A stretch of 64,000 bases of DNA from the NCBI GenBank assembly GCA_905210485.1, contig CAJLXA010000002.1, positions 9,173 through 73,172 of the forward strand, in the 5' to 3' direction. Source of the stretch: an uncultured Eubacteriales bacterium. GTDB lineage: Bacteria > Bacillota > Clostridia > Oscillospirales > CAG-272. This document shows positions 1 to 7,925 of the stretch, piece by piece. A program made the position numbers and the translations under genes. The notes beneath the pieces were generated by a model. That model did no database searches, was not told the DNA's origin, and was given only the letters and a program-made list of their open reading frames with translations. The stretch's first letter is position 1, and each line of letters starts with the position of its first letter.

Positions 1-291
1 GCCTCCTCTCCCAAAAGAACCGAAAGCGACCTTGCCTGCGGCGAGGGCGACGTTGTCCGTTATCATGGACGAAAATGCGGCGTGTATAAAGATGAAAACG
101 GAAAGCTGTATGCCGTTTCCTCCCGCTGTCCGCACCTCGGTTGCGAACTTGTTTTCAACCCAGACGAAAAGAGTTGGGACTGCCCGTGTCACGGTTCGCG
201 TTTTTCCTATACGGGGGAGCGCCTGTGCGGCCCTGCGGAAACCGACCTGCCGCTCCTGACGCAGGAAACCGAAGCCGGTAACCCTTTATAA
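1..291 (+). CDS. Rieske [2Fe-2S] domain, C-terminal part of an oxidoreductase (partial)
   Basis: The 5' end lies outside the window. The frame is open from base 1 to a TAA at 289-291, giving 96 residues. A complete Rieske cluster-binding pair is visible: C-P-H-L-G-C followed 16 residues later by C-P-C-H-G-S-R-F, so two Cys and two His ligands are present. In Firmicutes this arrangement is typical of the C-terminal domain of FAD-dependent oxidoreductases of the DAO type, which pass electrons from the flavin to a small iron-sulfur module. The full-length identity is inferred; a stand-alone ferredoxin-like Rieske protein is possible but less likely, because no start codon with a ribosome binding site is seen inside the fragment. 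Confidence 0.85.
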   Translation, partial: ASSPKRTESDLACGEGDVVRYHGRKCGVYKDENGKLYAVSSRCPHLGCELVFNPDEKSWDCPCHGSRFSYTGERLCGPAETDLPLLTQETEAGNPL

Positions 292-507
292 CCGTGCAAA
301 ACAACCGGGGAAAACGGACATAGCGAAGAATCATCTGCATGCGCGCACGCACGAAATGTATAGGTAACCGCTAAACGAACCTATGCTGTCAAAGTTCGAC
401 TACCGCCCGTTTTACGGTCCTCTTTCGCCTATCGTCCCGCTTATCGCCTTTCGTCCCGCGTACCGTCATGCGGATATGCGCGTCTTCGCGCGCCTTCTCT
501 CCATTTG
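292..507. other. Intergenic stretch with no recognisable gene
   Basis: Between the Rieske gene and the trxB terminator I see no ORF with a plausible start and no familiar domain. Short pyrimidine-rich direct similarities (variants of TCGTCCCGC) occur around 430-465, but no clear promoter or RNA gene. Confidence 0.5.
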
Positions 508-551
508 TTAAAAAAGAAAATGCAAACAAAAGTTTGCATTTTCTTTTTTAA
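508..551 (-). terminator. Bidirectional Rho-independent terminator of trxB
   Basis: A perfect 20-bp inverted repeat (508-527 with 532-551) has a 4-nt loop and A/T-rich ends that give a T run on either strand. The TAA stop codon of trxB (548-550) lies inside the stem. It can also stop transcripts of the plus-strand Rieske gene. Confidence 0.85.
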
Positions 552-1462
552 TTGTGCTCGCAGATATCCACAGCCGCAATCGTGCCGTCGGACACAGCGG
601 TCGTCAATTGGCGTACGCGCTTTTTCCGACAATCCCCGGCGGCATATATCCCCGGCAGGACGCATCCGTCTTTTCCCAGCACGCGCATGTTTTCATCGGT
701 TACAAGGAAGCCGTTTTCACATAGTGCAAAGGGATCGTATAAAGCCGTATCCGGCACGCGGCCGATAGCGCCGAATACAGCGGATACGGCAAGGGTTTCC
801 TCTTCTCCGCTCACTGTATGACGGAGGCAAAGGGCGGACAGCTTTCCGTTATCGGTTTTTGCTTCTACAGGGATCCTGTCATATAAAACCGTGATATTGC
901 CGGCGGCAAGAACACGCCGCACGTTTTCTTCCTCGCCACGAAACGTATCGCGCCGATGCACAAGATATACGTGATCTGTAACGCCGGAAAGATACAGTGC
1001 CTCCGTGAGCGCGGTATTACCGCCGCCGACCACCGCCACTTTACGGCCGCGGTAAAAACGGCCGTCGCAAAGCGCACAATAGGAAACGCCGTTCCCGCGC
1101 AACGCCTGCTCATTCGGGAACGGTAAACGGCGCGGCTCACTTCCCGTGGCCAACAATACCGCCGCCGATAAATACTCATGTTTCGCCGTTTTTACACTGC
1201 ACGGCGCCCCTGGGGTCACCGACGTAACATTTTCCGCCTTTATTTCGGCACCGCTGTCCTTGGCCTGCTTCACCAGAAAACGGATAAATTCGGCGCCGCT
1301 TATCCCCGGCGCGGCCGGATAATTCTCAATCGTCGGTGCGTCAAGGATCTGACCGCCCCCGCCGGCTTTATCGAGCACCAAAACGCGCTTTCCCGCGCGC
1401 GCGGCGTAGAGCGCCGCTGTCAGTCCCGCCGCGCCGCCGCCGATAATCACCATATCCCACAT
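548..1462 (-). CDS. trxB: Thioredoxin reductase (NADPH)
   Basis: A flavoprotein of 304 residues that uses NADPH to reduce thioredoxin. The N-terminal FAD-binding motif GGGAAGLTAA lies near residue 8. The redox-active pair is C-A-L-C at residues 129-132, followed by D-G. The NADPH domain carries VVGGGNTA and the HRR motif near residue 169 that contacts the 2'-phosphate of NADPH. The C-terminal FAD motif GIYAAGD is present. Length matches the low-molecular-weight bacterial family. The usual active site is CATC or CAVC, so Leu at the third position is a minor variant. It lies 23 nt downstream of the S26 peptidase gene and probably shares its promoter. The second in-frame ATG (residue 4) cannot be excluded as start. 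Confidence 0.93.
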   Translation of the reverse strand: MWDMVIIGGGAAGLTAALYAARAGKRVLVLDKAGGGGQILDAPTIENYPAAPGISGAEFIRFLVKQAKDSGAEIKAENVTSVTPGAPCSVKTAKHEYLSAAVLLATGSEPRRLPFPNEQALRGNGVSYCALCDGRFYRGRKVAVVGGGNTALTEALYLSGVTDHVYLVHRRDTFRGEEENVRRVLAAGNITVLYDRIPVEAKTDNGKLSALCLRHTVSGEEETLAVSAVFGAIGRVPDTALYDPFALCENGFLVTDENMRVLGKDGCVLPGIYAAGDCRKKRVRQLTTAVSDGTIAAVDICEHN

Positions 1463-1485
1463 ATTCTCCGCCCGCTTTCTTCTTT

Positions 1486-1908
1486 TTATTTATTATGCCC
1501 GGATATACGTCGTTTCACGCGATGAAAAAAGTGCCGCACAGGATAATCCCATACGCGAATACGGGCATACAAACGGTATCGCCATGACGAAAGTTTTTTC
1601 ACACGTCCGTTTCTCGTATAAGAGGTCATTACGCCGAGGATCCTGTCGTCCGGAATCGGGGATTCGGTGTAATAGCAATTATCCCCGCGCATAACGTAGC
1701 CTGCGGCGGTAATACGAATAACGCGATGAAGCAGGAACTTCTCCTGCGCCGCGTCGTAGTAAAAGACGACATCGTATTTTCGCGGCGGACGTGTCGGCGC
1801 GGTCACCGTAACGGCGTCCTGCTTCTCCCGCAAAAGAGGAAGCATGCTCGTGCCCGCAATACGGCCGCTGTAAACAATCCGCCGTCCGTCCATACTTTTT
1901 TCGTCCAC
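1486..1908 (-). CDS. S24/S26-family signal-peptidase-like protein
   Basis: 140 residues starting at GTG, chosen because GGGGTGG lies just upstream at good spacing. The catalytic Ser sits in G-T-S-M-L-P near residue 20. The second conserved box reads F-L-L-H-R-V-I, and a G-D-N box follows. A His in the position of the general-base Lys is typical of the SipW/eukaryotic-type S26B subfamily, so this is closer to SipW than to classical LepB. No N-terminal membrane segment is present; the C-terminus is rich in Arg and aromatics. It is the promoter-proximal gene of a pair with trxB. Substrates are unknown. Cytoplasmic S24-type self-cleaving repressor domains are an alternative relationship, but no DNA-binding domain is visible. 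Confidence 0.7.
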   Translation of the reverse strand: MDEKSMDGRRIVYSGRIAGTSMLPLLREKQDAVTVTAPTRPPRKYDVVFYYDAAQEKFLLHRVIRITAAGYVMRGDNCYYTESPIPDDRILGVMTSYTRNGRVKKLSSWRYRLYARIRVWDYPVRHFFHRVKRRISGHNK

Positions 1909-1936
1909 ATTGCCACCCCATTCCGTCTTTTTTTAC

Positions 1937-1965
1937 ATCTTACCACGAAACCCGCGCGGTGTCAA
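1937..1965 (-). promoter_or_regulatory. Sigma-A promoter of the peptidase-trxB operon
   Basis: On the minus strand TTGACA (1960-1965), a 17-nt spacer and TAAGAT (1937-1942), 29 nt upstream of the GTG start of the peptidase gene. Confidence 0.75.
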
Positions 1966-1988
1966 GTTCATCGAATTGTTTTTTACTT

Positions 1989-2029
1989 AAAAGAAAGAAC
2001 CGCATGCACGCATGACGGTTCTTTCTTTT
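1989..2029 (-). terminator. Terminator of the cotJ operon
   Basis: A 14-bp stem (1989-2002 with 2016-2029) with a 13-nt loop containing a smaller GCATGC-type palindrome and A/T-rich stem ends, placed 31 nt beyond the cotJC stop. Confidence 0.8.
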
Positions 2030-2059
2030 GTATTTATCAGTAAAAATGTACTGTAAACA

Positions 2060-2662
2060 TTACATTTTGCTGTCAAAGCTCGGATTGAAAGCGTAGAAAT
2101 TCTTTTTATCCAGACGATCGGTGGCAATGCGCAGGGCATCGCCGAAACGCTGGTAATGTACGATCTCACGCTCACGAAGAAACCGAAGTACATCGCGCAC
2201 ATCGGGATCGTCAATCAAGCGCAGCAGATTGTCATAAGTAACGCGCGCCTTTTGTTCGGCGGCAAGATCTTCGTTCAGATCTGCAAGAACATCGCCCTTC
2301 ACGCCGATTGCCGACGCGGTAAACGGCGTTCCCGCCGCGGCGCATGGATAAACGCCCACCGTATGATCCACAAAATATTTGTCAAAGCCGCCGGCTGTGA
2401 TCTCCTCGGGCGTCAGATGACGCGTAAGCTGATAAATGATGGAAGAGATCATCTCCACATGTGCCAGTTCTTCCGTACCGACATCCGTCAGTATACCGAC
2501 TACCTCATTATAAGGCATAGAGAAACGCTGGGAAAGATAACGCGTCGAAGCGGCGAGTTCGCCGTCCGGACCGCCCATCTGGCTGATGATGAGCGAAGCG
2601 GCGCGTGCGTCGGGGTTTTTGATTTTAATGGGGTATTGCAGTTTTCTTTCGTAAATCCACAT
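2060..2662 (-). CDS. cotJC: Spore coat protein CotJC, manganese-catalase family
   Basis: 200 residues of the ferritin-like Mn-catalase fold. The N-terminal W-x-Y-E motif, the P-D-G-E-L-A-A segment and the E-E-L-A-H metal-ligand motif near residue 65 are characteristic of CotJC, as is the second helix pair with E-Q-K-A near residue 140 and E-R-E-I-V-H near 165. CotJC is incorporated in the spore coat of Bacillus and Clostridia and retains predicted Mn-dependent catalase ligands. It is the last gene of cotJABC, 3 nt after cotJB, so expression is expected in the mother cell late in sporulation. Confidence 0.93.
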   Translation of the reverse strand: MWIYERKLQYPIKIKNPDARAASLIISQMGGPDGELAASTRYLSQRFSMPYNEVVGILTDVGTEELAHVEMISSIIYQLTRHLTPEEITAGGFDKYFVDHTVGVYPCAAAGTPFTASAIGVKGDVLADLNEDLAAEQKARVTYDNLLRLIDDPDVRDVLRFLREREIVHYQRFGDALRIATDRLDKKNFYAFNPSFDSKM

Positions 2663-2665
2663 GTG

Positions 2666-2920
2666 TCAGTTCTCCTCCGTCTGCCAGGGCCACGGCATTT
2701 TTGCCCAGCGGAAATCCTCGTCATAACCGTCGCCGCCTGCCGTCAGGGGGCCGTATTCTTCTTCATATGCTTCGGTGGCACGTTCCAGTTCGTCATTGAT
2801 TTTACGGAAATATGCCAATGCCTCACGGTTATCGGGGTAAGCGTCAAGGTACAGATTGGTTTCCACCGCCGCAAACGACAGTTCCGAAATCTTTTTCATC
2901 AGTTTTTCTCTTTCACTCAT
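2666..2920 (-). CDS. cotJB: Spore coat protein CotJB
   Basis: 84 residues. The start is the ATG at 2918-2920, preceded by GGAGG within the cotJA end; the longer reading frame upstream is not coding. The order E-R-E-K-L-M near the N-terminus, then a helical segment with L-Y-L-D-A-Y-P, and a C-terminal W-P-W-Q motif fits the CotJB family, which functions together with CotJC in coat assembly. It overlaps cotJA by 8 nt, implying translational coupling. Confidence 0.9.
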   Translation of the reverse strand: MSEREKLMKKISELSFAAVETNLYLDAYPDNREALAYFRKINDELERATEAYEEEYGPLTAGGDGYDEDFRWAKMPWPWQTEEN

Positions 2921-3299
2921 GGCACTCACCTCCTGCCGCCATAAACGGCAAATCCAGCTCTTTGAAGAGCGTACCGCGTGAAAGACCCTCTTCGGGGCTG
3001 TACATTTTGCGGAAATACTGCCGCGGCACATAAGCCATTGCAAGCGGGAAATCCGCCATAGGATCCACATTGTCGGGATCGCAGGGTGTTTTTTCTATAT
3101 ACTGTTCCGCGCGTTCACGACGCGGCGTTTCGGGCATCATCGGCGCTTGCGGTACTTCCGGTACCTCCGGCATTTCCGTACGCGCAGCAACACGGTTATT
3201 ATCGGCATTATCCGTAATTCTTTCCGGACTCATGTCCTCTGCCGTTCCCTCGTTCCGTTGTCTGCCGCGCAAGCTGTGATAATAATGATATTGATTCAT
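2913..3299 (-). CDS. cotJA: Spore-coat-associated protein CotJA
   Basis: 128 residues with a Tyr/His/Arg-rich N-terminus, a Pro/Glu-rich linker (about residues 40-60) and a conserved C-terminal block A-Y-V-P-x-Q followed by Y-S-P-E-x-G-L-x-x-G-T-L-F, the hallmark of CotJA. The start has AAGGAG at ideal spacing. The disordered linker is longer than in the short Bacillus CotJA, so the protein is large for its family. It is the first gene of the operon. Confidence 0.9.
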   Translation of the reverse strand: MNQYHYYHSLRGRQRNEGTAEDMSPERITDNADNNRVAARTEMPEVPEVPQAPMMPETPRRERAEQYIEKTPCDPDNVDPMADFPLAMAYVPRQYFRKMYSPEEGLSRGTLFKELDLPFMAAGGECHE

Positions 3300-3333
3300 C
3301 GGGTACTCCTTTTACAGCAGCCGCTGCGATAGC

Positions 3334-3366
3334 AGTATATGTCGCGGCAGGAAATAGTGACATATT
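3334..3366 (-). promoter_or_regulatory. Possible mother-cell sporulation promoter of cotJABC
   Basis: On the minus strand CATATACT (3334-3341) resembles the sigma-E -10 element (CATACAnT), with AT-rich sequence upstream at a -35-like position. No sigma-A promoter is seen here. Weak evidence based only on similarity and on the coat-gene context. Confidence 0.3.
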
Positions 3367-3371
3367 TCCCG

Positions 3372-3402
3372 TAAAAAAACGGCCGTCCTTTCGGACGACC
3401 GT
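3372..3402 (-). terminator. Terminator of the TetR/ABC operon
   Basis: A 10-bp stem (3379-3388 with 3393-3402) closing a 4-nt loop, followed on the minus strand by a run of seven T (3372-3378), directly after the permease stop. Confidence 0.85.
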
Positions 3403-3410
3403 CTTTGCTG

Positions 3411-4142
3411 TCACATTCTTTTTCTTTTATGCATGAAGACCATAACAGCGGCAATCAGTATCGCAACGGCATACGCCGAAACAATCAAAACATCCTTGCC
3501 GACACCGTCATATGTACCGGCGTACAGTGCGCGTTCAAGGTTTACCGCATGTACAAACGGCAGACAATCGGCAATCCTGGTAAAAACATCGCCGAGAAGA
3601 GACATGTCGATCCATATGCCGGAAAGCCACGCCGTCAGATTCGTCATCAATGCACCGCATACGCCACCGACCTGTTTTTCATTCATAAACGAACCAAAGA
3701 ACAGTCCAAGCGCGATATAGAATACCGACATCGGCAGAATCCCCGGAACAGCGGCCAACAGATTCACAGTTACAGGCAAGCCGAGGCAAAGCGCGACGGC
3801 ATATGTCACAGCGCATTGCAGAAGCGCAATCGGCAGGAGCGGCAACGTATAACCGAGAATATAGTCTATATCCCTCATCGGCGTCGTATAAAGGCGCATG
3901 AGAAAGGCGCCGGAGCGGTCTTTTGAAACCAACATGCCCGAGAATATCGTCATGAAAGACAATCCGAACACCGTCATACCGGGAGCAAGACTTTTAATTT
4001 CAAAGATCGCAACGGGAAGATTGCGTTGCATGACAGACATCAGAATCAAAAGAATGAGCGGAAAGCCAAGGCCGAACGCCGGCGTCATCGGATCACGCAG
4101 GACTTCTTTTGCCGTTCTCATCGAAAAAGCGTATGTTCTCAT
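3411..4142 (-). CDS. ABC-2 type transporter permease
   Basis: 243 residues, an integral membrane subunit of an ABC exporter. Six hydrophobic segments are visible, with the first after about residue 20 and the last ending just before a basic H-K-R-K-R tail. The ATG at 4140-4142 overlaps the stop of the ATPase gene by one nucleotide (TGATG), which decides the start and implies coupled translation. It follows the TetR regulator and its partner ATPase in one operon, an arrangement typical of drug or antimicrobial-peptide exporters with local control. Substrate unknown. Confidence 0.85.
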   Translation of the reverse strand: MRTYAFSMRTAKEVLRDPMTPAFGLGFPLILLILMSVMQRNLPVAIFEIKSLAPGMTVFGLSFMTIFSGMLVSKDRSGAFLMRLYTTPMRDIDYILGYTLPLLPIALLQCAVTYAVALCLGLPVTVNLLAAVPGILPMSVFYIALGLFFGSFMNEKQVGGVCGALMTNLTAWLSGIWIDMSLLGDVFTRIADCLPFVHAVNLERALYAGTYDGVGKDVLIVSAYAVAILIAAVMVFMHKRKRM

Positions 4143-4867
4143 CACTTTGTCTCCTTTACCAATGCAACGAATGCTTTCTCCAGCGAATCCGTTCCCGTGC
4201 GCCGGCATATATCCGCCGTTGTACCGATATACAGAAGTTTCCCGTCCTTCATCACGCCTATACGATCCGAAAGCGCCTCCGCCTCTTCCATATAATGCGT
4301 GGTCAGTATGATCGTCATTCTGCTTTTCAGTTCCTGTATCACGTCCCATAGTTCCTGTCGCGCGATCACGTCAAGGCCGAGCGTCGGCTCGTCAAGAAAC
4401 AAAACGCGCGGTTCGGATATCAGAGCCATAGCGATACTGAGACGGCGTTGATAGCCGCCGGATAACTTCTTGGCGGCGGTATTTGCTTTGTTTGTAAGAG
4501 CAAAGGCCTCCATCAGCGATACGGCTTTTTGTACGGCATCACGGCGTGAAAAACCGAAAATTTCGGCAATCATCTGCAAATTTTCACGAACGGTCAGGTT
4601 CGGTGCATAGGCGCTTTCCTGCGGGGACACCGCAATGATCTTTTTGACCTCGTTTTCCGTATTCTTCACGCTGTTTCCGAAAATAAATGCGTCGCCGCTC
4701 GTCGGCCGTGTAAGACAGGAAAGCATTTTTATGGTCGTGGTTTTTCCCGCGCCGTTAACGCCGAGAAGAGAAAAGAGTTCTCCCTCCTGCACCGACAGCG
4801 TAAGCGAATCCACCGCGGTCAGTTCTTTATACTTCTTTGTCAGGTTCTCGGTTCGGATTGCTTCCAT
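4142..4867 (-). CDS. ABC transporter ATP-binding protein
   Basis: 241 residues. Walker A G-V-N-G-A-G-K-T-T, Q-loop S-P-Q-E, signature L-S-G-G-Y-Q-R-R and Walker B V-L-F-L-D-E-P are all intact, so it should be an active ATPase of the DrrA/CcmA-like multidrug class. The ATG at 4865-4867 is preferred over an upstream one because family members begin with a short I-x-x-x-N-L-T-K-x-Y strand. It overlaps the end of the TetR gene by 41 nt and the permease by 1 nt. Confidence 0.88.
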   Translation of the reverse strand: MEAIRTENLTKKYKELTAVDSLTLSVQEGELFSLLGVNGAGKTTTIKMLSCLTRPTSGDAFIFGNSVKNTENEVKKIIAVSPQESAYAPNLTVRENLQMIAEIFGFSRRDAVQKAVSLMEAFALTNKANTAAKKLSGGYQRRLSIAMALISEPRVLFLDEPTLGLDVIARQELWDVIQELKSRMTIILTTHYMEEAEALSDRIGVMKDGKLLYIGTTADICRRTGTDSLEKAFVALVKETK

Positions 4868-5432
4868 TACTCTCTCTATGCTCCTTATAATAAGCGGCAA
4901 TGCCGCGATAACTGTCGTTCAATACGCGATCAATTTCTTCTTTTTTCCACGGATAGTACCGGGTGACGATCATAGTGGCAATACCGTGACACACCGTCCA
5001 CAGTTCGACATGAAACAATAGCGCCTCTTCACGGGAGACGCCCAGCTTCTCCTGCAACATATCGAGAAGCGGTTCGATCTCGCCGGCGTCGCCGTCTTCG
5101 GTATCCGTCCCTCTGTCGCGCATAAAAAGCAGGCGGAAAAGTTGCGGTTCTTCACTTGCAAAAGCAATATACGCAAGACCGCTGGCTTTATACGGCGTAT
5201 CCGATGTGCGCACCGCCGTAAATATCCGTTCTGCGTAAATCTTTTTGGCCTCCGCAATAATTTCCTGCCGCAATTCGTTCATACTGCGGTAGTGGGAATA
5301 AATAGGCTGTGTCGAACAACCGATCTCCGCGGCAAGACGGCGGGCATTCAAAACGCCCTCGCCTTCGCGCTGTACCAATGCAAATGCTTTACGGAAAATA
5401 TCTTCTTTGCGTACTTTGACCTTTGGCGGCAC
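4827..5432 (-). CDS. TetR/AcrR family transcriptional regulator
   Basis: 201 residues. The N-terminal helix-turn-helix occupies roughly residues 10-55, with the recognition-helix region C-S-T-Q-P-I-Y-S-H-Y. The remaining all-helical part is the ligand-binding and dimerisation domain. The start is a GTG (5430-5432) with AGGAG 7 nt upstream. As the first gene before the exporter and directly downstream of a palindromic operator, it is inferred to repress its own operon and to be released by an exporter substrate. Confidence 0.9.
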   Translation of the reverse strand: MPPKVKVRKEDIFRKAFALVQREGEGVLNARRLAAEIGCSTQPIYSHYRSMNELRQEIIAEAKKIYAERIFTAVRTSDTPYKASGLAYIAFASEEPQLFRLLFMRDRGTDTEDGDAGEIEPLLDMLQEKLGVSREEALLFHVELWTVCHGIATMIVTRYYPWKKEEIDRVLNDSYRGIAAYYKEHRESNGSNPNREPDKEV

Positions 5433-5444
5433 GGCTTTCTCCTT

Positions 5445-5464
5445 TATATAACATATGTTATATA
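5445..5464 (-). promoter_or_regulatory. Palindromic operator for the TetR-family repressor
   Basis: A perfect 20-bp palindrome, TATATAACATATGTTATATA, lies just downstream of the -10 element, covering the likely transcription start, and 13 nt before the GTG start of the regulator gene. Position and symmetry fit an autoregulatory TetR operator. Confidence 0.7.
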
Positions 5465-5467
5465 TGT

Positions 5468-5496
5468 ATTATAGCACGCCGGCAAGCCTTTGTCAA
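5468..5496 (-). promoter_or_regulatory. Consensus sigma-A promoter of the TetR/ABC operon
   Basis: Exact consensus on the minus strand: TTGACA (5491-5496), 17-nt spacer, TATAAT (5468-5473). A promoter this strong makes repression by the adjacent operator plausible. Confidence 0.9.
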
Positions 5497-5532
5497 TAGA
5501 AAGCTGCGGACTTTTTACAGAAGATACGAATC

Positions 5533-5581
5533 AAAAAAGAAAAGCACCGCGCGGTATCACGGATACGGATACCGAACGGTG
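5533..5581 (-). terminator. Terminator at the end of the ribosomal superoperon
   Basis: A two-part stem, CACCG/CGGTG outside and GGTATC/GATACC inside (5545-5581), followed on the minus strand by a T-rich run (5533-5543). It lies 35 nt past the rplQ stop. Confidence 0.75.
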
Positions 5582-5615
5582 TTTATCGGGGTATGTTGTC
5601 CCCGGAAACCGCCGA

Positions 5616-6161
5616 TTATTCAGCGGTTTCGGTAGCGGGAGCCTTTTCAGCTTCCGCAGCGGGAGCGGTCTCGGCGACTTTCTTTTTACGGGTAGTCGTC
5701 TTCTTTTTAGCAGGAGCGGCGTCGGCTTCCTTTGCAGCAGCTTCCTTTACGGCAGCTTTCTTTCTGGGAGAAGATTTCTTCGCGGGTTTTACTTCCTCCA
5801 CGGGGGCTTCTTCCTTGACGTCCTTCAGCTTGATAAGAGCCATTTCGGCACAGTCGCCGCGGCGCGGACCGAGTTTATAGATCTGCGTATAACCGCCGGC
5901 TACATCGGCATAAGAGGGCGCGATGGTGTCGAACAATTTCTTCGCAACATTCTCGCGGGTCAGAATACCGAGAGCGGTACGATAAGCGGCGAGATTGCCC
6001 TTTTTGCCGAGCGTAATCAGGTTATCGGTAACGGCGCTGAGTTCCTTTGCTCTCGTGTAAGTGGTCTTGATCTGACCCTTATCGAGAAGATTCGTCGCCA
6101 TGCCGTTCAGCATAGCCAATCTGTGCGCGGTAACTCTGCCGAGTTTTCTTGTTCCGGGCAT
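5616..6161 (-). CDS. rplQ: Ribosomal protein L17 with extended acidic/basic tail
   Basis: 181 residues. The first 115 are a standard bacterial L17 (starting M-P-G-x-R-K-L-G-R and ending near I-K-L-K-D). The remaining 65 residues are a low-complexity tail of Ala, Lys, Glu and Thr with S-P-R-K-K-A and T-T-T-R-K-K-K blocks, resembling the basic tails of nucleoid-binding proteins. Most L17 proteins stop near residue 120. It is the last gene of the alpha operon, 20 nt after rpoA. Confidence 0.95.
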   Translation of the reverse strand: MPGTRKLGRVTAHRLAMLNGMATNLLDKGQIKTTYTRAKELSAVTDNLITLGKKGNLAAYRTALGILTRENVAKKLFDTIAPSYADVAGGYTQIYKLGPRRGDCAEMALIKLKDVKEEAPVEEVKPAKKSSPRKKAAVKEAAAKEADAAPAKKKTTTRKKKVAETAPAAEAEKAPATETAE

Positions 6162-6181
6162 TTTTCTTTCTCCTTATAAGA

Positions 6182-7153
6182 TTAGTCTTCAACCGTTTTC
6201 AGGTTGAGTCCCAAAGAATGCAGTTTCTGAATCACTTCTTCGAGAGACTTTCTGCCGAGGTTTCTGACCTTGATCATATCCTCTTCGGTACGGTTGATCA
6301 GATCCTCCACCGTGTCGATACCGGCACGTTTCAGGCAGTTAAAGCTACGGACGGAGAGGTCGAGTTCCTCAATCGTCATCTCCAGAACCTTTTCCTTCTT
6401 GGTTTCCTCACGTTCGATCATTACCTCTGCATGACGCGCGTCGTCGGACATACCGACAAAGAGGTTCAGATGTTCGTTCAGAATTTTTGCGGCGTGAGCG
6501 ATGGCTTCCTTGGCGGAAATCGTGCCATTCGTCAGAACGCGCATCGTGAGTTTATCGTAATCGGTGATATTGCCTACACGGGTATTCTCCACTTTGTATT
6601 CCACACGAAGAACGGGGGTAAAGATGGAATCGGTGAAAATCGTACCGATCGGGGCGCCAACGCCGCCCGAAGACATGAGATAATATTGTTTGTTCTTATC
6701 CTGCGAAACATAACCGCGACCCGCGTCAAACGTGATCTCCATGTAAAACCGTGCGTCGGCACTTACCGTGGCGATATGCTGGTCGGGGTTAAAAATTTCG
6801 ATGTCGGAATCGGGGATAATATCGGCAGCCGTCACAACGCAGGGACCCGTAACGTCAATCGTTACGGTTTTCGGGCTGTTCGTGTGCAGCTTGGCAATGA
6901 TGCCTTTCACGTTCAGAACGATTTCGGGAACGTCTTCCTTGACACCCTGCACAGCGGAAATCTCATGAAGGACACCGCCGATTTTGATACTCGTTGCCGC
7001 ATAGCCCTGCAAAGAGCTGAGAAGAATACGGCGCAGAGAGTTGCCGAGCGTCTGGCCGTAACCGCGTTCAAGCGGTTCGACAACGAAAAGACCCTCGCTG
7101 CCGGATTCGTTCAGATCCTGCGTGCTGACATCGGGCTTCTCTATTCCAATCAT
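6182..7153 (-). CDS. rpoA: RNA polymerase alpha subunit
   Basis: 323 residues. The N-terminal domain (about 1-230) forms the dimer scaffold for beta and beta'; the C-terminal domain (about 250-315) binds UP elements and activators, with the conserved L-x-x-R-x-x-N-C-L-K-R-x-G segment intact. The start is ATG 7151-7153 with GGAGG 8 nt upstream; a TTG 15 nt earlier lies in the ribosome binding site and is rejected. Confidence 0.97.
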   Translation of the reverse strand: MIGIEKPDVSTQDLNESGSEGLFVVEPLERGYGQTLGNSLRRILLSSLQGYAATSIKIGGVLHEISAVQGVKEDVPEIVLNVKGIIAKLHTNSPKTVTIDVTGPCVVTAADIIPDSDIEIFNPDQHIATVSADARFYMEITFDAGRGYVSQDKNKQYYLMSSGGVGAPIGTIFTDSIFTPVLRVEYKVENTRVGNITDYDKLTMRVLTNGTISAKEAIAHAAKILNEHLNLFVGMSDDARHAEVMIEREETKKEKVLEMTIEELDLSVRSFNCLKRAGIDTVEDLINRTEEDMIKVRNLGRKSLEEVIQKLHSLGLNLKTVED

Positions 7154-7279
7154 GTTCAATTCCTCCAAAATCTTTGATTTAGTGGCAATCGTTTCCGCCG
7201 TTGCGGAAACAGTCGTACAACAATAATCCGTATAACGGAGCTACGGGAAAAAATCCCGCGGCGCCGTACTCGGAGGCTG
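7154..7279 (-). promoter_or_regulatory. Structured rpsD-rpoA intergenic region
   Basis: 126 nt, long for this operon. Three short hairpins are visible: GTTTCCGC/GCGGAAAC (7191-7198 with 7203-7210), TCCGT/ACGGA (7227-7231 with 7235-7239) and CGGGA/TCCCG (7244-7248 with 7254-7258). None has a T run. It could be an mRNA-processing site or a target of autoregulation by S4; no internal sigma-A promoter is convincing. Confidence 0.4.
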
Positions 7280-7906
7280 TTATTTGGAATAAAGTTCGAC
7301 GATAAGCTGTTCGTCAAAGTCAAAGTCGATGTCTTCTCTTGCGGGAAGAGCAACTACTTTTGCCTGCATTTCAGCAGCATTGACCTCCAGCCATTTCGGC
7401 TTGATACGGCCTTCAACAGCTTCGGCAAGTCCTTTGATCTTGGCGGAATCCTTGCTGTTTTCGGCAACGGCGATCACGTCGCCGGCCTTCACAAGGATCG
7501 AGGGAATGTTGGCCTTTTTACCGTTGATGGTAAAGTGACCGTGCAGAACGAGCTGACGCGCTTCCTTGCGGCTTTCGGCCATACCCATTCTGTATACAAC
7601 GTTATCAAAGCGGCGTTCAAGAAGGATAAGGAGGTTTTCACCCGTCATGCCTTCCATGCTTTCGGCTTTCTTGTAGTAGTTAAGGAACTGGGCTTCCAGT
7701 ACGCCGTAATAGCGGCGGGCTTTCTGCTTCTCACGAAGCTGCATGCCGTATTCACCCATTTTTTTGCGGGCAGCACCGTGCTGACCCGGCGCGGAAGTTC
7801 TGTGCTCCAGCGCGCATTTGCCGGAGGTGCAACGGTCGCCTTTCAGAAAGAGTTTGGTACCCTCTCTGCGGCACATTTTGCAGCTCGGACCTGTATATCT
7901 TGCCAT
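7280..7906 (-). CDS. rpsD: Ribosomal protein S4
   Basis: 208 residues; primary binder of 16S rRNA that starts assembly of the small-subunit body. It has the zinc-type N-terminus with four Cys (C-K-M-C near residue 9 and C-x5-C near residue 26) and an S4 RNA-binding domain around residues 98-160. Here it is inside the alpha operon, unlike Bacillus subtilis where rpsD is a separate gene. Confidence 0.97.
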   Translation of the reverse strand: MARYTGPSCKMCRREGTKLFLKGDRCTSGKCALEHRTSAPGQHGAARKKMGEYGMQLREKQKARRYYGVLEAQFLNYYKKAESMEGMTGENLLILLERRFDNVVYRMGMAESRKEARQLVLHGHFTINGKKANIPSILVKAGDVIAVAENSKDSAKIKGLAEAVEGRIKPKWLEVNAAEMQAKVVALPAREDIDFDFDEQLIVELYSK

Positions 7907-7925
7907 TCTTCTATACCTCCTGTTA

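Noticed and set aside
441..665. Short overlapping frames around the trxB terminator
   Set aside because: They read through a perfect terminator palindrome and the trxB coding end in another frame.
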